Shown: positions 1 through 9,679 of the stretch, one piece after another
Layout: every line of letters starts with the position of its first letter
Numbering within the stretch: the first letter of the stretch is position 1
Source: Stachybotrys elegans
Taxonomy: Eukaryota > Ascomycota > Sordariomycetes > Hypocreales > Stachybotryaceae
Direction: 5' to 3'
Assembly: GCA_020746835.1 (NCBI GenBank)
Contig: JAGPNK010000006.1
Location: forward strand, 1,054,001 to 1,118,000
Length of the DNA stretch: 64,000 nt
Translations under genes and position numbers: made by a program
Notes under the pieces: generated by a model
What the model was told of the DNA's origin: nothing
The model's input: the letters and a program-made list of their open reading frames with translations, nothing else
The model's database searches: none

Positions 1-993
1 GATAATGGAGGAGCTGTTCTCGTCTTTGTACACGTTGTCGGTGAAGTCGACGAGGGCATCGATGACAACCGGGCCCGATTCGAGATCATAGAAGAGGTTG
101 CCACCCTAGACGACGGACCTGACGGGATCGGCATACTCAATGGGGTACATGTCGAAGCGAGTGATCAGGCCGAGGTTGCCGCTGGTGCCCTTGAGCGCCT
201 CGAAGAGGTCAGAGTTGCTAGAGGCGTTGGCGTTGACGATGGAGCCATCGGCAAGGACGACCTCGAAGTTGGCGACGGTGTCACATGCCATACCGTGAGA
301 GGCAGAGTAGAACGAGTTGCCTCCTCCGGAGACGAAGCCGCCCGTACCGACAGTGCCGGCACGGCCGCCGGCGACGGCGACGCCATAGGGGGCGAGCTCG
401 TCATAGACGGTCTGCCAGTGGCCACCGGGTTGGATGGAGACGAGCCTCGTGTCCGGATCCCACGTGGTGCTGTTCATGTTTCCTGTGCGCAGTTGGCGTC
501 AAGTCGCGGCCTCGACACACGACCACTGCTCGGTCGGTTAATGCATCCTAGGTCACATACCGAAGTCGATGGTGACGCCCTTGTCGACGGCATTGGAAAG
601 CTTGTGGGCGCCGTGCCCTCCGCCACGGATGCCAAAGGGACATTCGCCGGCCACCAAGGTCTTGATGATGACGGAGACATGCTTGGCGGTGGAAGGCTGC
701 ACCATGCACCACGGGGACAAGGCGGCACTGAGGGACCAGTACGAGTCGAGGCGGTTCTCGTAAGCCGTCGAGTCCGGCAAGTAGACCTTGCCCTTGAGTT
801 CGGGCACCTTGGCCATGCTCAGGCACTGCAGAGCCGGTAGAAGATTGATTAGCCATGCAGTTCAACGAGGAAGAAAAAAGGGACGGGAGAAGATGAGTCC
901 GCAACGTACGCACTGAGACACGCAGTCCTCAGTGGCGGCCGCGGCGACAGTGCCGATGGCTGCGGCAAGCACGAGCTGGGTGCAGGACTTCAT
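1..993 (-). pseudogene. FAD-linked (PCMH/BBE-like) oxidoreductase, 5' part only, with in-frame TAG
   Basis: Secreted flavin oxidase of the berberine-bridge-like family, which uses covalently bound FAD to oxidise sugars, alcohols or secondary metabolites. The start at 993 opens a signal peptide (MKSCTQLVLAAAIGTVAAA). Two introns, 826-909 and 483-560, restore one frame. The FAD-binding fold is clear: RGGGHG carries the histidine expected to bind FAD, followed by VDKGVTIDFG, QPGGHWQTVYDEL, GTVGTGGFVSGGG and KGTSGNLGLITRFD. The frame then meets TAG at 106-108, after SVV and directly before GGNLFYDL, and stays open to the window edge. In relatives this spot is normally a Trp before Gly-Gly, so TGG to TAG is the likely change. 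The substrate-binding and BBE C-terminal parts lie outside the window. Family assignment is firm; the substrate is unknown, and a sequencing error cannot be excluded. Confidence 0.8.
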
Positions 994-1621
994 GGTGACA
1001 AAACGCGTAACGCTATCAAAGAAGGAAGGGACATAGGCGGATTGTGTACGATTGGGCTACACAACATATCTTACCTTGGGCTGTCACATCCACAGCCACG
1101 TCTTGCCTCGGCAGTTGTCCAAGCATGGCAGATTATTTACATACTAGGTACATGTACGTTGTACCTTGGAGGGCAGTACAGAGGTAACCTCATGTGGGCA
1201 CACACAAGGTTAGCACGGCAAAATTTCGTCTCGGTCTACATTCAGGGCTGCCGACAAAATAACCAGCTGCAGATGTCAGGATCCAGGCTGCCAAAGGTCG
1301 GGGCCGCCGGCAGAGACCAGGGCCACTATTAGATGCAAGATCTTGATGACCTTCGCCGGCAGCTATGATAATCTCCCCCTACTATGAGTAGGTGCGTGAT
1401 CAGTGAAGCGAGCGTATGCATCGCATAAGGCGTTTGGGGGAGCAAGCAAGCTCAACACTTGTTGTGAATGATTCTGTTGATATTGAATGTAGCCGTTATG
1501 ACGGAATAGAGCTATGTGAAATCCCCGAGAAAAACCTAAAGCCAGCAAGAGAATTGCGTTGAATACCTTGAATGCCCTCTCCTCGGCCTTTACCCTTACA
1601 TAGAATCTCTCTTCTTATGCC
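994..1621. other. intergenic, promoter side of the oxidase
   Basis: No convincing gene. The part next to 993 is the upstream region of the oxidase. It holds a 10-bp palindrome GTACATGTAC at 1148-1157 and repeated TACCTTGG words at about 1071 and 1161. The part near 1622 is the 3' flank of the WPT-family copy. Confidence 0.5.
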
Positions 1622-2992
1622 TCAATATTCCATCCCTTCCTCATCTTCCTCCATGTCCATGATCCCCAGGGCAAAGCTGCGTGCACTCTTTATGAACCCT
1701 ATAAGGGAATCACACGTTTTCGTGATAAACCTCTTGTAGTAGCGCTGACCCTGGTTCTCAATGCGCCTAAACCGCTCGTTGTTATCCTCCTCAGACTTTT
1801 CAATGTAGTTTAGGAGGGTTTCGCAAGTATCCCTGAGGTTTTGGACTTCATCTTTGAGTTGTTTGATGCGGGCGTGATCCTCTGGATTCAACGTAGGATG
1901 AGATCCTCCAGGTATAGTGGGGGGTTTGGGGACCTCTCCCGAGCTGGCCGCTGGCGTGCCTGAATATCTGCATCGTTTCCGCGATTCCTCGGGGGCCATC
2001 GCTCCATCTGAGGTAGGATTTGGTGAGATCTCCCGCCTCTTGTGTCGAACGGCTGCCTTGAGAGACGATTTCTGGTCGGAGAGCATCCTGTCTTCGTCAG
2101 GAGTGGTATGACGCTCGATTCCGGGCGTGGAGGGATGCTGATTTAGAGGAATTTCGAACCCATCAGCAGGTAAGGTCCACTCGGGATATGCTGGCTTGAA
2201 CTTTTGGTCTATGTTTGACACAAAGGCAGGGAAAAGGCTTCTCAGGACAAAGGCGCGAGTATAGGACTCATCTTGAGCGAACAATTTCCATATGTGGTGG
2301 CTGCTTGGTTTCGTGATGGACTTGTTCAGCGTGGCCCCGTGGAGAATTTTCGCCAAGGAACGAATGTGAGAGGATCACATCTTGCTCCCGCTTGACCGGA
2401 GTAGTTCCTCGGCATCATGGAAGGCCTTCAACTGCTGGTGACTTTTTGCGGAAGTAGGCCATGATGGCGCAGGCGGTGTGCCGGTATATTCCTGGATGGC
2501 TCTAGAGATCAGGGGCGCGACATCCTGGGCCAGATGGTACTCCGGCACCCGAAGTTGAGGAGCAGGCGACATATCAGTGCTTGATCGTGCTCTGGCGACC
2601 GCCTTGCCTTTGCCTTTTCCAGGCTTCTGAACAGCAGTAGATCCTGGCATAATTCGGTTGTCTACCTCGGTGGTAGGCTTGGGCTTGTGCTGGGCGTCAC
2701 CCTCAGCATCGTCCTCTGGCTCGCCATCATCCTCGGGATCGCCGTTAACCTCAGACTCATTATCATTGTCAGCCGAGGGATGGAGATGTTGCCCTTTGTG
2801 CGATGATTCTCCAGTCTCTGTGAACTGGTGATCCTTCCGGCCTTTGTGGAGGGATTGCCGCAACTGGCTCATGGAGAGCTTCGCATCTGATGATCGTCTC
2901 GCCATAGTGCTGTTGGGGGAGACTAAGGTGTGCTGTTTGGGATACCGGGAGTCGCTGTTTTCAACAGGCGCTGAATGTGATCTGGTGCTCAT
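1622..2992 (-). pseudogene. WPT-family paralogue 3, interrupted by one in-frame TGA
   Basis: Unrecognised protein; no function assigned. A single frame runs from ATG at 2992 to the stop at 1622 (about 457 codons) and is broken only by TGA at 2375-2377. The first part is a Ser-rich, acidic, disordered region ending in PAPSWPT and DAEELLRSSG. The second part holds DESYTRAF, then a PAYPEW block, then a basic stretch (KAAVRHKRRE, SRKRCR) and a predicted coiled coil (IKQLKDEVQNLRDTCETLL). The core aligns, with one inserted residue after the TGA, with the genes at 7763-8532 and 18847-19637. The TGA falls where they have Met or Glu, between a shared Met and a shared His. This supports a nonsense change in a former single gene. 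Two shorter genes, readthrough, or an intron not visible to me are alternatives. It is divergent from the six-cysteine gene at 4322. Confidence 0.6.
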
Positions 2993-3406
2993 GGGAGGTT
3001 AGAGTCTTGCTTGGGGGATGGTACGGCCAGGACATACTTCAAATCCGCAAATGATCGATACTTCGAGGATAGCGCTCTAAGTCGGTAACACTGTAGTATG
3101 TTAGACGTAATGTTTCTCTTTCCCAGAATTTTGAGCTTGGGTGCCATCAATCTGAGTAATAGCCAGGTAAAGAAATACCTTAGGATATCATCAACCATGG
3201 CATGGGTGTAAGAGATCAAGGCAAGCCAGAATCGCAGGGAGGAGCGTGGCTATACAGGGCGGCTCCTTGTATATATCGTTGAGAAAGATATTGAAAAGGA
3301 GGAGACTAGGGTAGATTAGAATCGCAAAGTATGATATGCTTGAGTAGAAAATACCTTGGTGATCCTATTAATCACGGCCCAGATCCAAATGAAGAATAGG
3401 GATAGA

Positions 3407-3531
3407 CCAGGATCATATAATAGAAGGCAATGAGGCAAGGGAATACCTTGAGATTCGATGATCAAGGAGGCCAGGATCATATGATGGAAGGCAGTGAGGT
3501 AAGAGAATATCTTAAGATTCGTTAACCAAGG
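3407..3531. repeat. two-copy direct repeat, period 64 bp
   Basis: Copy one (from 3407) and copy two (from 3471) both begin CCAGGATCATAT and continue with GAAGGCARTGAGGYAAG, then AGATTCG and an AAGG end. The differences are mostly C/T or G/A transitions. A weaker relative may lie just upstream, near 3320-3390. Confidence 0.7.
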
Positions 3532-4184
3532 CGCGCGATTCGGAACATGGAATAGAGCTGGGCTCGAATCCGAGCGCGAATGGTGCAGGGCAGAAAGGAA
3601 GGAAGAGGTTGAAGGAAGGAAGAAGTGGAAGGGGAGGAAGAGGGTGAGGGAGATGTATTTATAGGTGGCCAGGGAAGGAGAATGGCCAGAAAGGGAAAGG
3701 GCTAGAAAGGAAAGAAAAGAGGAGGAAATGAAAGGTAAGAATTAATAGAAAGAGAGGTATGTGAGAGAACTTATAAGTCCCTTGGGGTTCTATGTAAGGG
3801 TATGGTGTAGTCGTAGGGACCTCTCTGGGTGATAGCTGCTGGGGGCATAGGTGATCTATGGTACGTCTAAGCTACTACTCTATATACCTAGTATTAAGTA
3901 GTAGGCATTTATGAAAAGAGTAGCTATGGTTTATTTACAGGGCCAGTATAATAGAGCTGGTCTTCTGAGGCCTGTAGTCACTGGAGTAGGGAGAGCTGCC
4001 AGCGGCTGGCTACCTATATGAACCTCCCCACCCTTGCACGTTCTAACATCTTTCCTTCTGTCCTTCTTTCCTTGCTCAAACCTTTGATTCAAGGAGCATG
4101 TCCTATTTTCTCTGCCTGCCTGCCCGCGAATCTGATGCTAATGTGTAGCAGATCTTCCTCTCTCTCTTACTGTCAGCCACACCG

Positions 4185-4284
4185 GTGAGTTCTCTCCATG
4201 TTCTTCTGGCCACATTCGCTATCATGGGGTGATCCTGCAGGTGATGCCATAGGATTTTGCTCGTTGTGTGCTAACATGTTTTAG
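4185..4284 (+). other. probable 5'UTR intron of the six-cysteine gene
   Basis: Canonical donor GTGAGT at 4185, branch sequence GTGCTAACA near 4267 and acceptor TTTTAG at 4279-4284 give a 100-nt intron 38 nt before the start codon. It is preceded by CACACCG, a word also found before a GTAAG donor upstream of the WPT gene at 7763. Confidence 0.5.
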
Positions 4285-4321
4285 ATTCTAGCCTTCATTA
4301 TCTCTTGATATATCCCTCACG

Positions 4322-5285
4322 ATGCCACCGTAAGTGTTACGCTTGTCACGCTTGTCTGTCACTACACTTTTGCTTTGGATTCACCACTAATCAACTTAGC
4401 CCTTGCGTGCGATGCCTCCATGCCGTGCTTGAGTGGAAGCCCAGGTACAGCAATGGCAAGATAGTGCCTCGTCCACCATGCGAGCTCAAGGCTGGCTGTA
4501 AGTTAATTACATGTGTTTTCCGTGCAATCCTAACACGCATAGCCACATCGTCCAAGTGCACCCCTTGCCTTGAAGAAAACAAGGATTGCAAGAAAGTAAG
4601 TTTTCTCACCTCTCTCCAACCCACTGCTAACAGTTTGCTAGCTGCGTGGCTCAGGCCTCAGGGCCTTTCTGGTACTAGACAAATTGCCTTCGGGATTTGC
4701 CAAGGTGGCTCGCAAAGATCAGGCGGTATGTTATCGTGTGTCGTTGGATCCACGTTGCTAACAAGTAGCGATAGAAAGTCGAAGCTGCCATGGAAGAAGC
4801 CAAGCGTTATCTCCAGCAGGCCAAGGGGCAGTCTGTCAATCCTGGCATTACCGCCGTAAGTTCAATTGGGTACGAGGATCCTGCCAGGTCACTGCTAACT
4901 GTCCAATAGGCTATGGCTTCTGCCAAGAATTCTGCCGCCACGGATGCTGTCCTGCGCGCTGCGGCCATCGCTCATACCGAGCTCATGATCGACATTGCCT
5001 CGGACATTAAGTTTATTGCTAAGTGCCAACATGCTCGCCTTCCTGTAATTATTTCCTTTCTATGTGTTCTGCGAGCTTACGGTTAACTATTTATATCAAA
5101 AGGATGAACAGAAGGACATGTTGAAGCCAGGCCGATCGATTGGGCCCGTTTGCCTCCCCCCCCTTCTGGAATACTACAAGGAGAACGAGTACTTTGACCC
5201 AGAGGAGGAGGAGAACTCAGAGGATTCAGAGAAGGAGGAGCCGGAGGAGGAGGACTCTGATGAGGATGGACAGAAGGAGAAGTAG
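4322..5285 (+). CDS. six-cysteine (stretched Zn2Cys6-like) acidic protein, copy 1
   Basis: Unrecognised protein of 213 residues from seven exons: 4322-4329, 4400-4497, 4543-4595, 4642-4725, 4775-4855, 4910-5044 and 5103-5285. All six introns (45-70 nt) have GT..AG ends, most with clear branch sites, and the frame closes exactly. The N-terminus has six cysteines at positions 5, 8, 30, 41, 44 and 51 (PCVRC ... PPC ... KCTPCLEENKDC). The pattern C-x2-C-x21-C-x10-C-x2-C-x6-C resembles a fungal Zn2Cys6 cluster with a long first loop. It lacks the basic stretch of ordinary DNA-binding clusters. A middle Ala/Lys/Glu-rich helical region follows, then a strongly acidic Glu/Asp tail (residues about 180-213). 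Metal binding is inferred. The gene is divergent from the broken WPT copy, and its motif recurs in the gene at 9680. Confidence 0.75.
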
Positions 5286-6378
5286 AGGCTCTTCAGGATC
5301 ACAGCAATGTGTCCTTAGGCGCTTCTCAAAATTCTGGGGCTGGACTGGCCATTTCTTTGATGGCCGTATTTGTTCTTTGATACCCGGCGCGTTGCCTTCG
5401 GGCGTTTACCAATGAACTTTCATAAGCCTTCTACGGTAGTTCCGACAAACGCCTATTACAGCTACTTGAAGAGAAGAAATCCATGGCGTTGACTAGGCAA
5501 AGGCAACAACGCGATCTAGCATCCAGAAACGTATAGGCTGTGGTTCTGGAATTGCATGAATGACGGCGGAGTCGTGATATGCAATTATACAAGGAAAAGT
5601 CTCACTCGCTGCTATCGCATAATTCTGCCAACCAGATCCTGGAGGTCTAGACGCGAGGCGGTCGTCAGTGATGGCGGCGTGTCTTGGATTTCCATAATCT
5701 CAATGGCTGACTGCCTTGATCGACGCCGACTGGGGTGATCTCTGCGATATCTAGAGGGAATCCTATCAGCGGTGAAATGAGAGAGAAGAATTCCGTAGAA
5801 TGCGAGCGATATCGCGGGCACTATGAGGCAAGGCGGCCTTAATTTCTGTTTCTGTGATGGAAGGCTTGGGATGTATTGCCCAATCTCGCAGGCTGAGCCC
5901 TGCTGCGCATCGAGCCACACGGGTTGTGGGGCTCGCTGGTCATCAGGCCGAATCAGGCATCAGGCTCCCCTGCTGCATCCACCTGTCCAAGATTTCCTGC
6001 TTCTTGGCCGAAGCGGGTGCGTGACGTGATCCTCGGACGTCATCAGCCTCACTTTGTCCCTTGGTGGGCGCCCAAGGGCTGCGTTTGTCTGCCTTGGGGA
6101 TGGCATGGGCGGGATGGGCCTAGATTCATTGGGCATCTCATCTCGGCTCAGCAGCCAACTAAAAAAGCTCCATTTCCCTACTCTGGTCCTTGTGGATTTC
6201 TTGTCTTTTCCATCATCGACTTTGGCCCATCTTCCTCGCTCTTAGCAGAAGTGCTTATCTGCGACGATCACTGCCTACCTACTGGGCAGCCACTATCCAT
6301 ATATCGACTGTCTGCCAGCAACAATCCATCTACGCCGCATTCTCTTCTTCTCCGTCGCACACGCCACAATAAATCACG
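5286..6378. other. intergenic
   Basis: No gene supported. Open frames at 5612-5920 (minus) and 5924-6421 (plus) have no conserved features and no splice logic. The last 200 bases are the C- and T-rich promoter/leader of the proline-rich gene. Confidence 0.4.
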
Positions 6379-7014
6379 ATGGGTATGTTGCGCTTCATCT
6401 CTTCGCTGTTGCCATCACTAACTCCTCCATCAGTGACCAAGGAATATCGCAAGAAGCGCCTCTATCTGGAGCACCCCGCGCCCGACATGGACATCATCCG
6501 GCGGCGTGTTACCCGTATTATCCCTCCGCCGCCGCCGCCTCCGCCACCACCACCTCCTCCCGTCATCGTGGCTCCTCCTCCGCCGCCTCCCGTCGTCGAG
6601 CCCGAGCCGCTGCCCCCTCCAGTACTGCCCGCTCCACCTCCACCTCCCCCGCCTCCTCCCGCGCCCGAGCCTGAGCCCGAGGAGCCCATCGAGGTGATTG
6701 CCGTCGACGTGGAGCCCTCGGTCGCCAGCAGCCGCTCCTCCAAGACCTCCAAGAGCTCGCGCAGTACCCGAAAGAGCCGTTCCCACAGCAGGGGCGACAG
6801 CCGCCACATCCACGAGCGGGAAATCTACATTGAGAGGGATCACTTCATCCCCGTCCCAGTACCTGTCCGCGTCGAGCCGAGGGTGGAGACGTACCGCCAT
6901 GTCGAGGCACCGCGCCGATATGTTGCCCCGCCCCCGGAGCGCAAGATGATTGAGGAGAGAGAGCGGATCATGATCAACGATCATCGCCGCGAGCGCGAAT
7001 ACTACCGGCGCTGA
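6379..7014 (+). CDS. proline-rich, Ser/Arg- and charged low-complexity protein
   Basis: Unrecognised 194-residue protein. Exon 1 is only ATG plus one base (6379-6382). The intron 6383-6433 has GTATGT, branch CACTAAC and CAG. Exon 2 begins TKEYRKKRLYLEH and continues to 7014. Two long polyproline tracts with interspersed Val, Ala and Glu (residues about 33-85) are followed by a Ser/Arg-rich stretch (SSRSSKTSKSSRSTRKSRS) and an Arg/Glu-rich tail (EERERIMINDHRREREYYRR). No signal peptide or membrane segment is seen. Such composition suggests a flexible adaptor that could bind SH3, WW or profilin partners, but that is a guess. The near-absence of stops on the opposite strand comes from the CCG/CCT repeats and is not a second gene. 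Confidence 0.7.
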   Translation: MGMLRFISSLLPSLTPPSVTKEYRKKRLYLEHPAPDMDIIRRRVTRIIPPPPPPPPPPPPPVIVAPPPPPPVVEPEPLPPPVLPAPPPPPPPPPAPEPEPEEPIEVIAVDVEPSVASSRSSKTSKSSRSTRKSRSHSRGDSRHIHEREIYIERDHFIPVPVPVRVEPRVETYRHVEAPRRYVAPPPERKMIEERERIMINDHRREREYYRR

Positions 7015-7762
7015 GGGCATTCATATGTCGTCTGTTTTACAATATCATGATGTAACGACTTAAGGGGGGAGTTTTCTTGTTTTATTGCGCTATAGGCTGG
7101 AGGTGCCTGGGTGCTTTCGGATGGTGCAATGGCCTTGATCATGTGTATGACTTATATGTTGGATTCTACAATACATATTTTATTACAACTGTTCGCAAGA
7201 GCGCTTTCAATAATATACCAGAAGAGTACCAAAAGGCAAGTTGTTGGTGTTCTACTCTCTCGTTGTTCTCCGGCTTCACCCAATGGGTGGTTCTGAAGAT
7301 CCCCTCATCGTTCAACTCTGCTTTGTACACTACCTACTCTACATATCATATTATGAGCCCGCTCGAAAGTGCTTTGACAGCTGTTGGCAGCCGGCCGGAG
7401 CCTTAGTGTCATTTTCTCTGGGCTATATATATTCTTCTTCCTCGTCGTTACTCTCGGTTCAAACCTCTTCCCTTTCCCTACCTCGTCCGCTTCACACCGG
7501 TAAGCTTCATCTGCCTCGGGAGAATCGAAGCCATGCGTCCTTTCTCACAGTATCGCCGATCGTCAAAGGCAGGCAATCTCCCTCACAACAAAGCCAAGGA
7601 TAACTGCGTTCGCAACAGGGGCGCCTCTTGCTATCATCAATCCCTCGATATTTCTAGGGATCCCTGCGAGTGCTTTGAGGGCAAGAAAGACCAGAGAGAC
7701 AGTCCCGCAAGATCCTCCTCAGGCTTCTCAGACACCACGAAACCTTTTCTACCGTCTTCAAC
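7015..7762. other. intergenic with leader of the WPT gene
   Basis: No other gene supported apart from the uncertain frame at 7533-7793. The second half is pyrimidine-rich (7430-7500) and contains CACACCGGTAAG at 7494-7505, a possible 5'UTR exon/intron border like the one upstream of the gene at 4322. Confidence 0.4.
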
Positions 7763-7793
7763 ATGGCAGCCCGATACCCTAATAACTTTATAG
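7533..7793 (+). other. possible degenerate six-cysteine motif in the WPT-gene leader
   Basis: An 86-codon ATG frame contains CVRN, then RGASC, then ten residues, then PCECFEGKKDQR. Read against the motif in the genes at 4322 and 9680, it has C-x2-N in place of C-x2-C, and C-x2-F-x6-R in place of C-x2-C-x6-C. Three expected cysteines are therefore replaced and the first loop is short. It overlaps the start of the WPT gene in another frame. It could be a decayed first exon of a third six-cysteine gene, a leader ORF, or chance. Low confidence. Confidence 0.25.
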
Positions 7794-8532
7794 AGAGGAG
7801 TGAGTGGCATTACAGTCGACCAAACCAAGCAAAACCCTATCTGCTAACCATAGCATAGCCGTTACACATTCTGGTTCCGATTCCACGCCTGAATTAAGCG
7901 TCGTCGATTTCACATTTGCCGAAGAGTTTAGCAAGCTTCTCGAGCCAGAGCCTGCCGTCAGGGATCGCATTGATCAGATCTATGCCGACATGAGCTTCTT
8001 GGACGAAGATGTCAAGAGGATCCTCCTGAAAGATGAAATCGACCATGCCTATCCTACCTACCCAGTTCCAAGGCCTTCAAACATAACTAATGGGCTCACT
8101 CCTTCAGGTTCGGTATGGCCTACGCGTGCTGTTAACGAAGAGCATCGGTCCAATCTCTGCAGGGCCGAGGGTTTCTTTGCACAAGAGGGGTCTGGTATGA
8201 TGATCGAGCATCGCCGCATATTCATCAGCCTACTCTCGCGTCTCTATGTTCCATCCTTTATCACGCCTCTTAATCACTATATCCTTCGTTATTGGGCCGA
8301 TGATACCTCGTATTCTCGCATCCTGTTGCTGAGCATCTTATACCATGACTATTCGGATGAGATGGACTCTATCATGGCAATGGCCAGGCTGGCGTATCCA
8401 GGCTGGGATCGCATGAACGACTGCATCCCGCGCGACCAGAAGCCTGTTTCTATGATAAAGAAAAGAGGTGCACAGTCCGAGGTAGAACCAGCAGAGAGCC
8501 AATACGCGGATGCCTTTTTCTATCGCAAATAG
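7763..8532 (+). CDS. WPT-family protein, paralogue 1
   Basis: Unrecognised 236-residue protein; no function assigned. Exon 1 (7763-7799, MAARYPNNFIER) is joined through intron 7800-7858 (GTGAGT, branch TGCTAACC, CATAG) to exon 2. The intron is phase 1 and lies just before an acidic/Ser stretch, as in the paralogue at 18847-19637. The core has KDEIDHAYP, SVWPTRA, FISLLSRLYVP, LNHYILRYW, DDTSYSRILLL and RLAYPGW, all of which have matches in that paralogue. It is alpha-helical in character, with no signal peptide, membrane segment or known catalytic motif. Unlike paralogues 2 and 3 it ends without a clear coiled coil (KKRGAQSEVEP...). It is followed on the same strand by the six-cysteine gene at 9680. 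Confidence 0.75.
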
Positions 8533-9679
8533 ATTAGGTTCTCAGGTGGAGGGTTCTGGCTTACAATCGCCTTTTCACGACAAGCTTCCTTGGGATTTCA
8601 TTTGCTCGGGGGACAGGAATCGGGCTCATTGAATTGGGGTGTCTAGGGTCTCACGAAAGCTCTATAGATCAGAAAGGCAAGGAGATTCCGGCTAATACAT
8701 CACCATGAATTCATTCGGAAATCCCGTTCATTTAAATATAGTTTCGAGAATCGCAGAGTAGCGGTGAAAAATACAGACACCACCCATCGCAGCACGACCT
8801 CTATGCCCAAATCCTAGGTAGTACTGTGATGGGAGAGAATCACCAGACCTGTGCCCACAAACGCGATCAAGGTCAGCCTCGCTGTGAAGTTTACCTTATT
8901 TTTATTATCGTTAAAGGTAGGATGATGCTGTGGTCGAAGGAGGCGGCCATGTTTGTCCAATGTATGCATAGAACAGCAGCCTTTTGAGCACTAGACACGC
9001 AGCCGTAGCCAGGGAGTCATGACATGCCCTTGACGGCAAGCCCAGTGGTGTTGACGGCGACGACGACGGTCACAGTAACACGGAGAAGAAGGGTTCTCCT
9101 TGTCTCGCTTTTGTCTTCTCACTTATTCCTCTAACAGTGCGTCTGTTGCAGGCGCACTAACAAAGGGCCTACGCTTGCCGCGAAAGGCACATCGGGTGCC
9201 CAAGACACCTCGCCGGCCAAGCCCGGGCTTCTCCAACACCATGAGCTTGCCAGTGACATCCGCCCCGGAAGACACTATCTGCGCCATGAACTCCAAGTCC
9301 TCCCGGCGTACACCATCGTTTGGCGGTATTGGCAAACATACTTCCTGAGCCCCGCCATCACCATAGAGTCTGCCAGTTGGCAACAGCCGCTGCATACTGA
9401 AAATAACACCAATTTCTTCCATATCTCATTTTCTTCTACTCAATTCCATAGCATTCCCTTTCACCATACACAAGAAAAAGGAATATCCAACCACTCTCTT
9501 ATCCTTTCCTCTTCACACTACTCTCACCTCCACGTTACCAACACCACCCTCATGGCATAATCCTCGCGCTCTGGTACTATACCATCTCCCCTCTTTCTTG
9601 CGTCTTCCTTACATCAAAGCTCGAAATGTCTACCAATCAAGCTTCTAGCCGCCGTTCCGTCATGGTAACAGTGCATTAG
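8533..9679. other. intergenic
   Basis: No gene firmly supported. A 99-codon minus-strand ATG frame at 9123-9422 has no splice partner or recognised motif and is antisense to another open frame. The last 250 bases are C- and T-rich leader for the next gene. They include ATG 9626, whose frame meets TAG at 9677-9679 directly before the cysteine motif. Confidence 0.4.

Larger units (their letters stand above)
2993..4321. other. AT/TpA-richer divergent intergenic region
   Basis: Region between the divergent WPT-family copy and the six-cysteine gene. It is visibly richer in TA and TAG/CTA words than the flanking coding DNA, most of all at 3760-4010. That is what repeat-induced point mutation leaves behind, although I did not compute indices. 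It contains the direct repeat at 3407-3531, purine-rich runs at 3590-3770, and the leader of the plus-strand gene with a likely 5'UTR intron. A minus-strand open frame at 2989-3219 starts with TTG and is not a credible gene. Confidence 0.5.

Noticed and set aside
3556..3580. B-box-like GGCTCGAATCC
   Set aside because: No A box and no cloverleaf can be drawn around it.
9123..9422. 99-codon minus-strand ATG frame
   Set aside because: Reads smoothly but has no recognised motif, no in-frame exon partner, and is antisense to another open frame of similar length.
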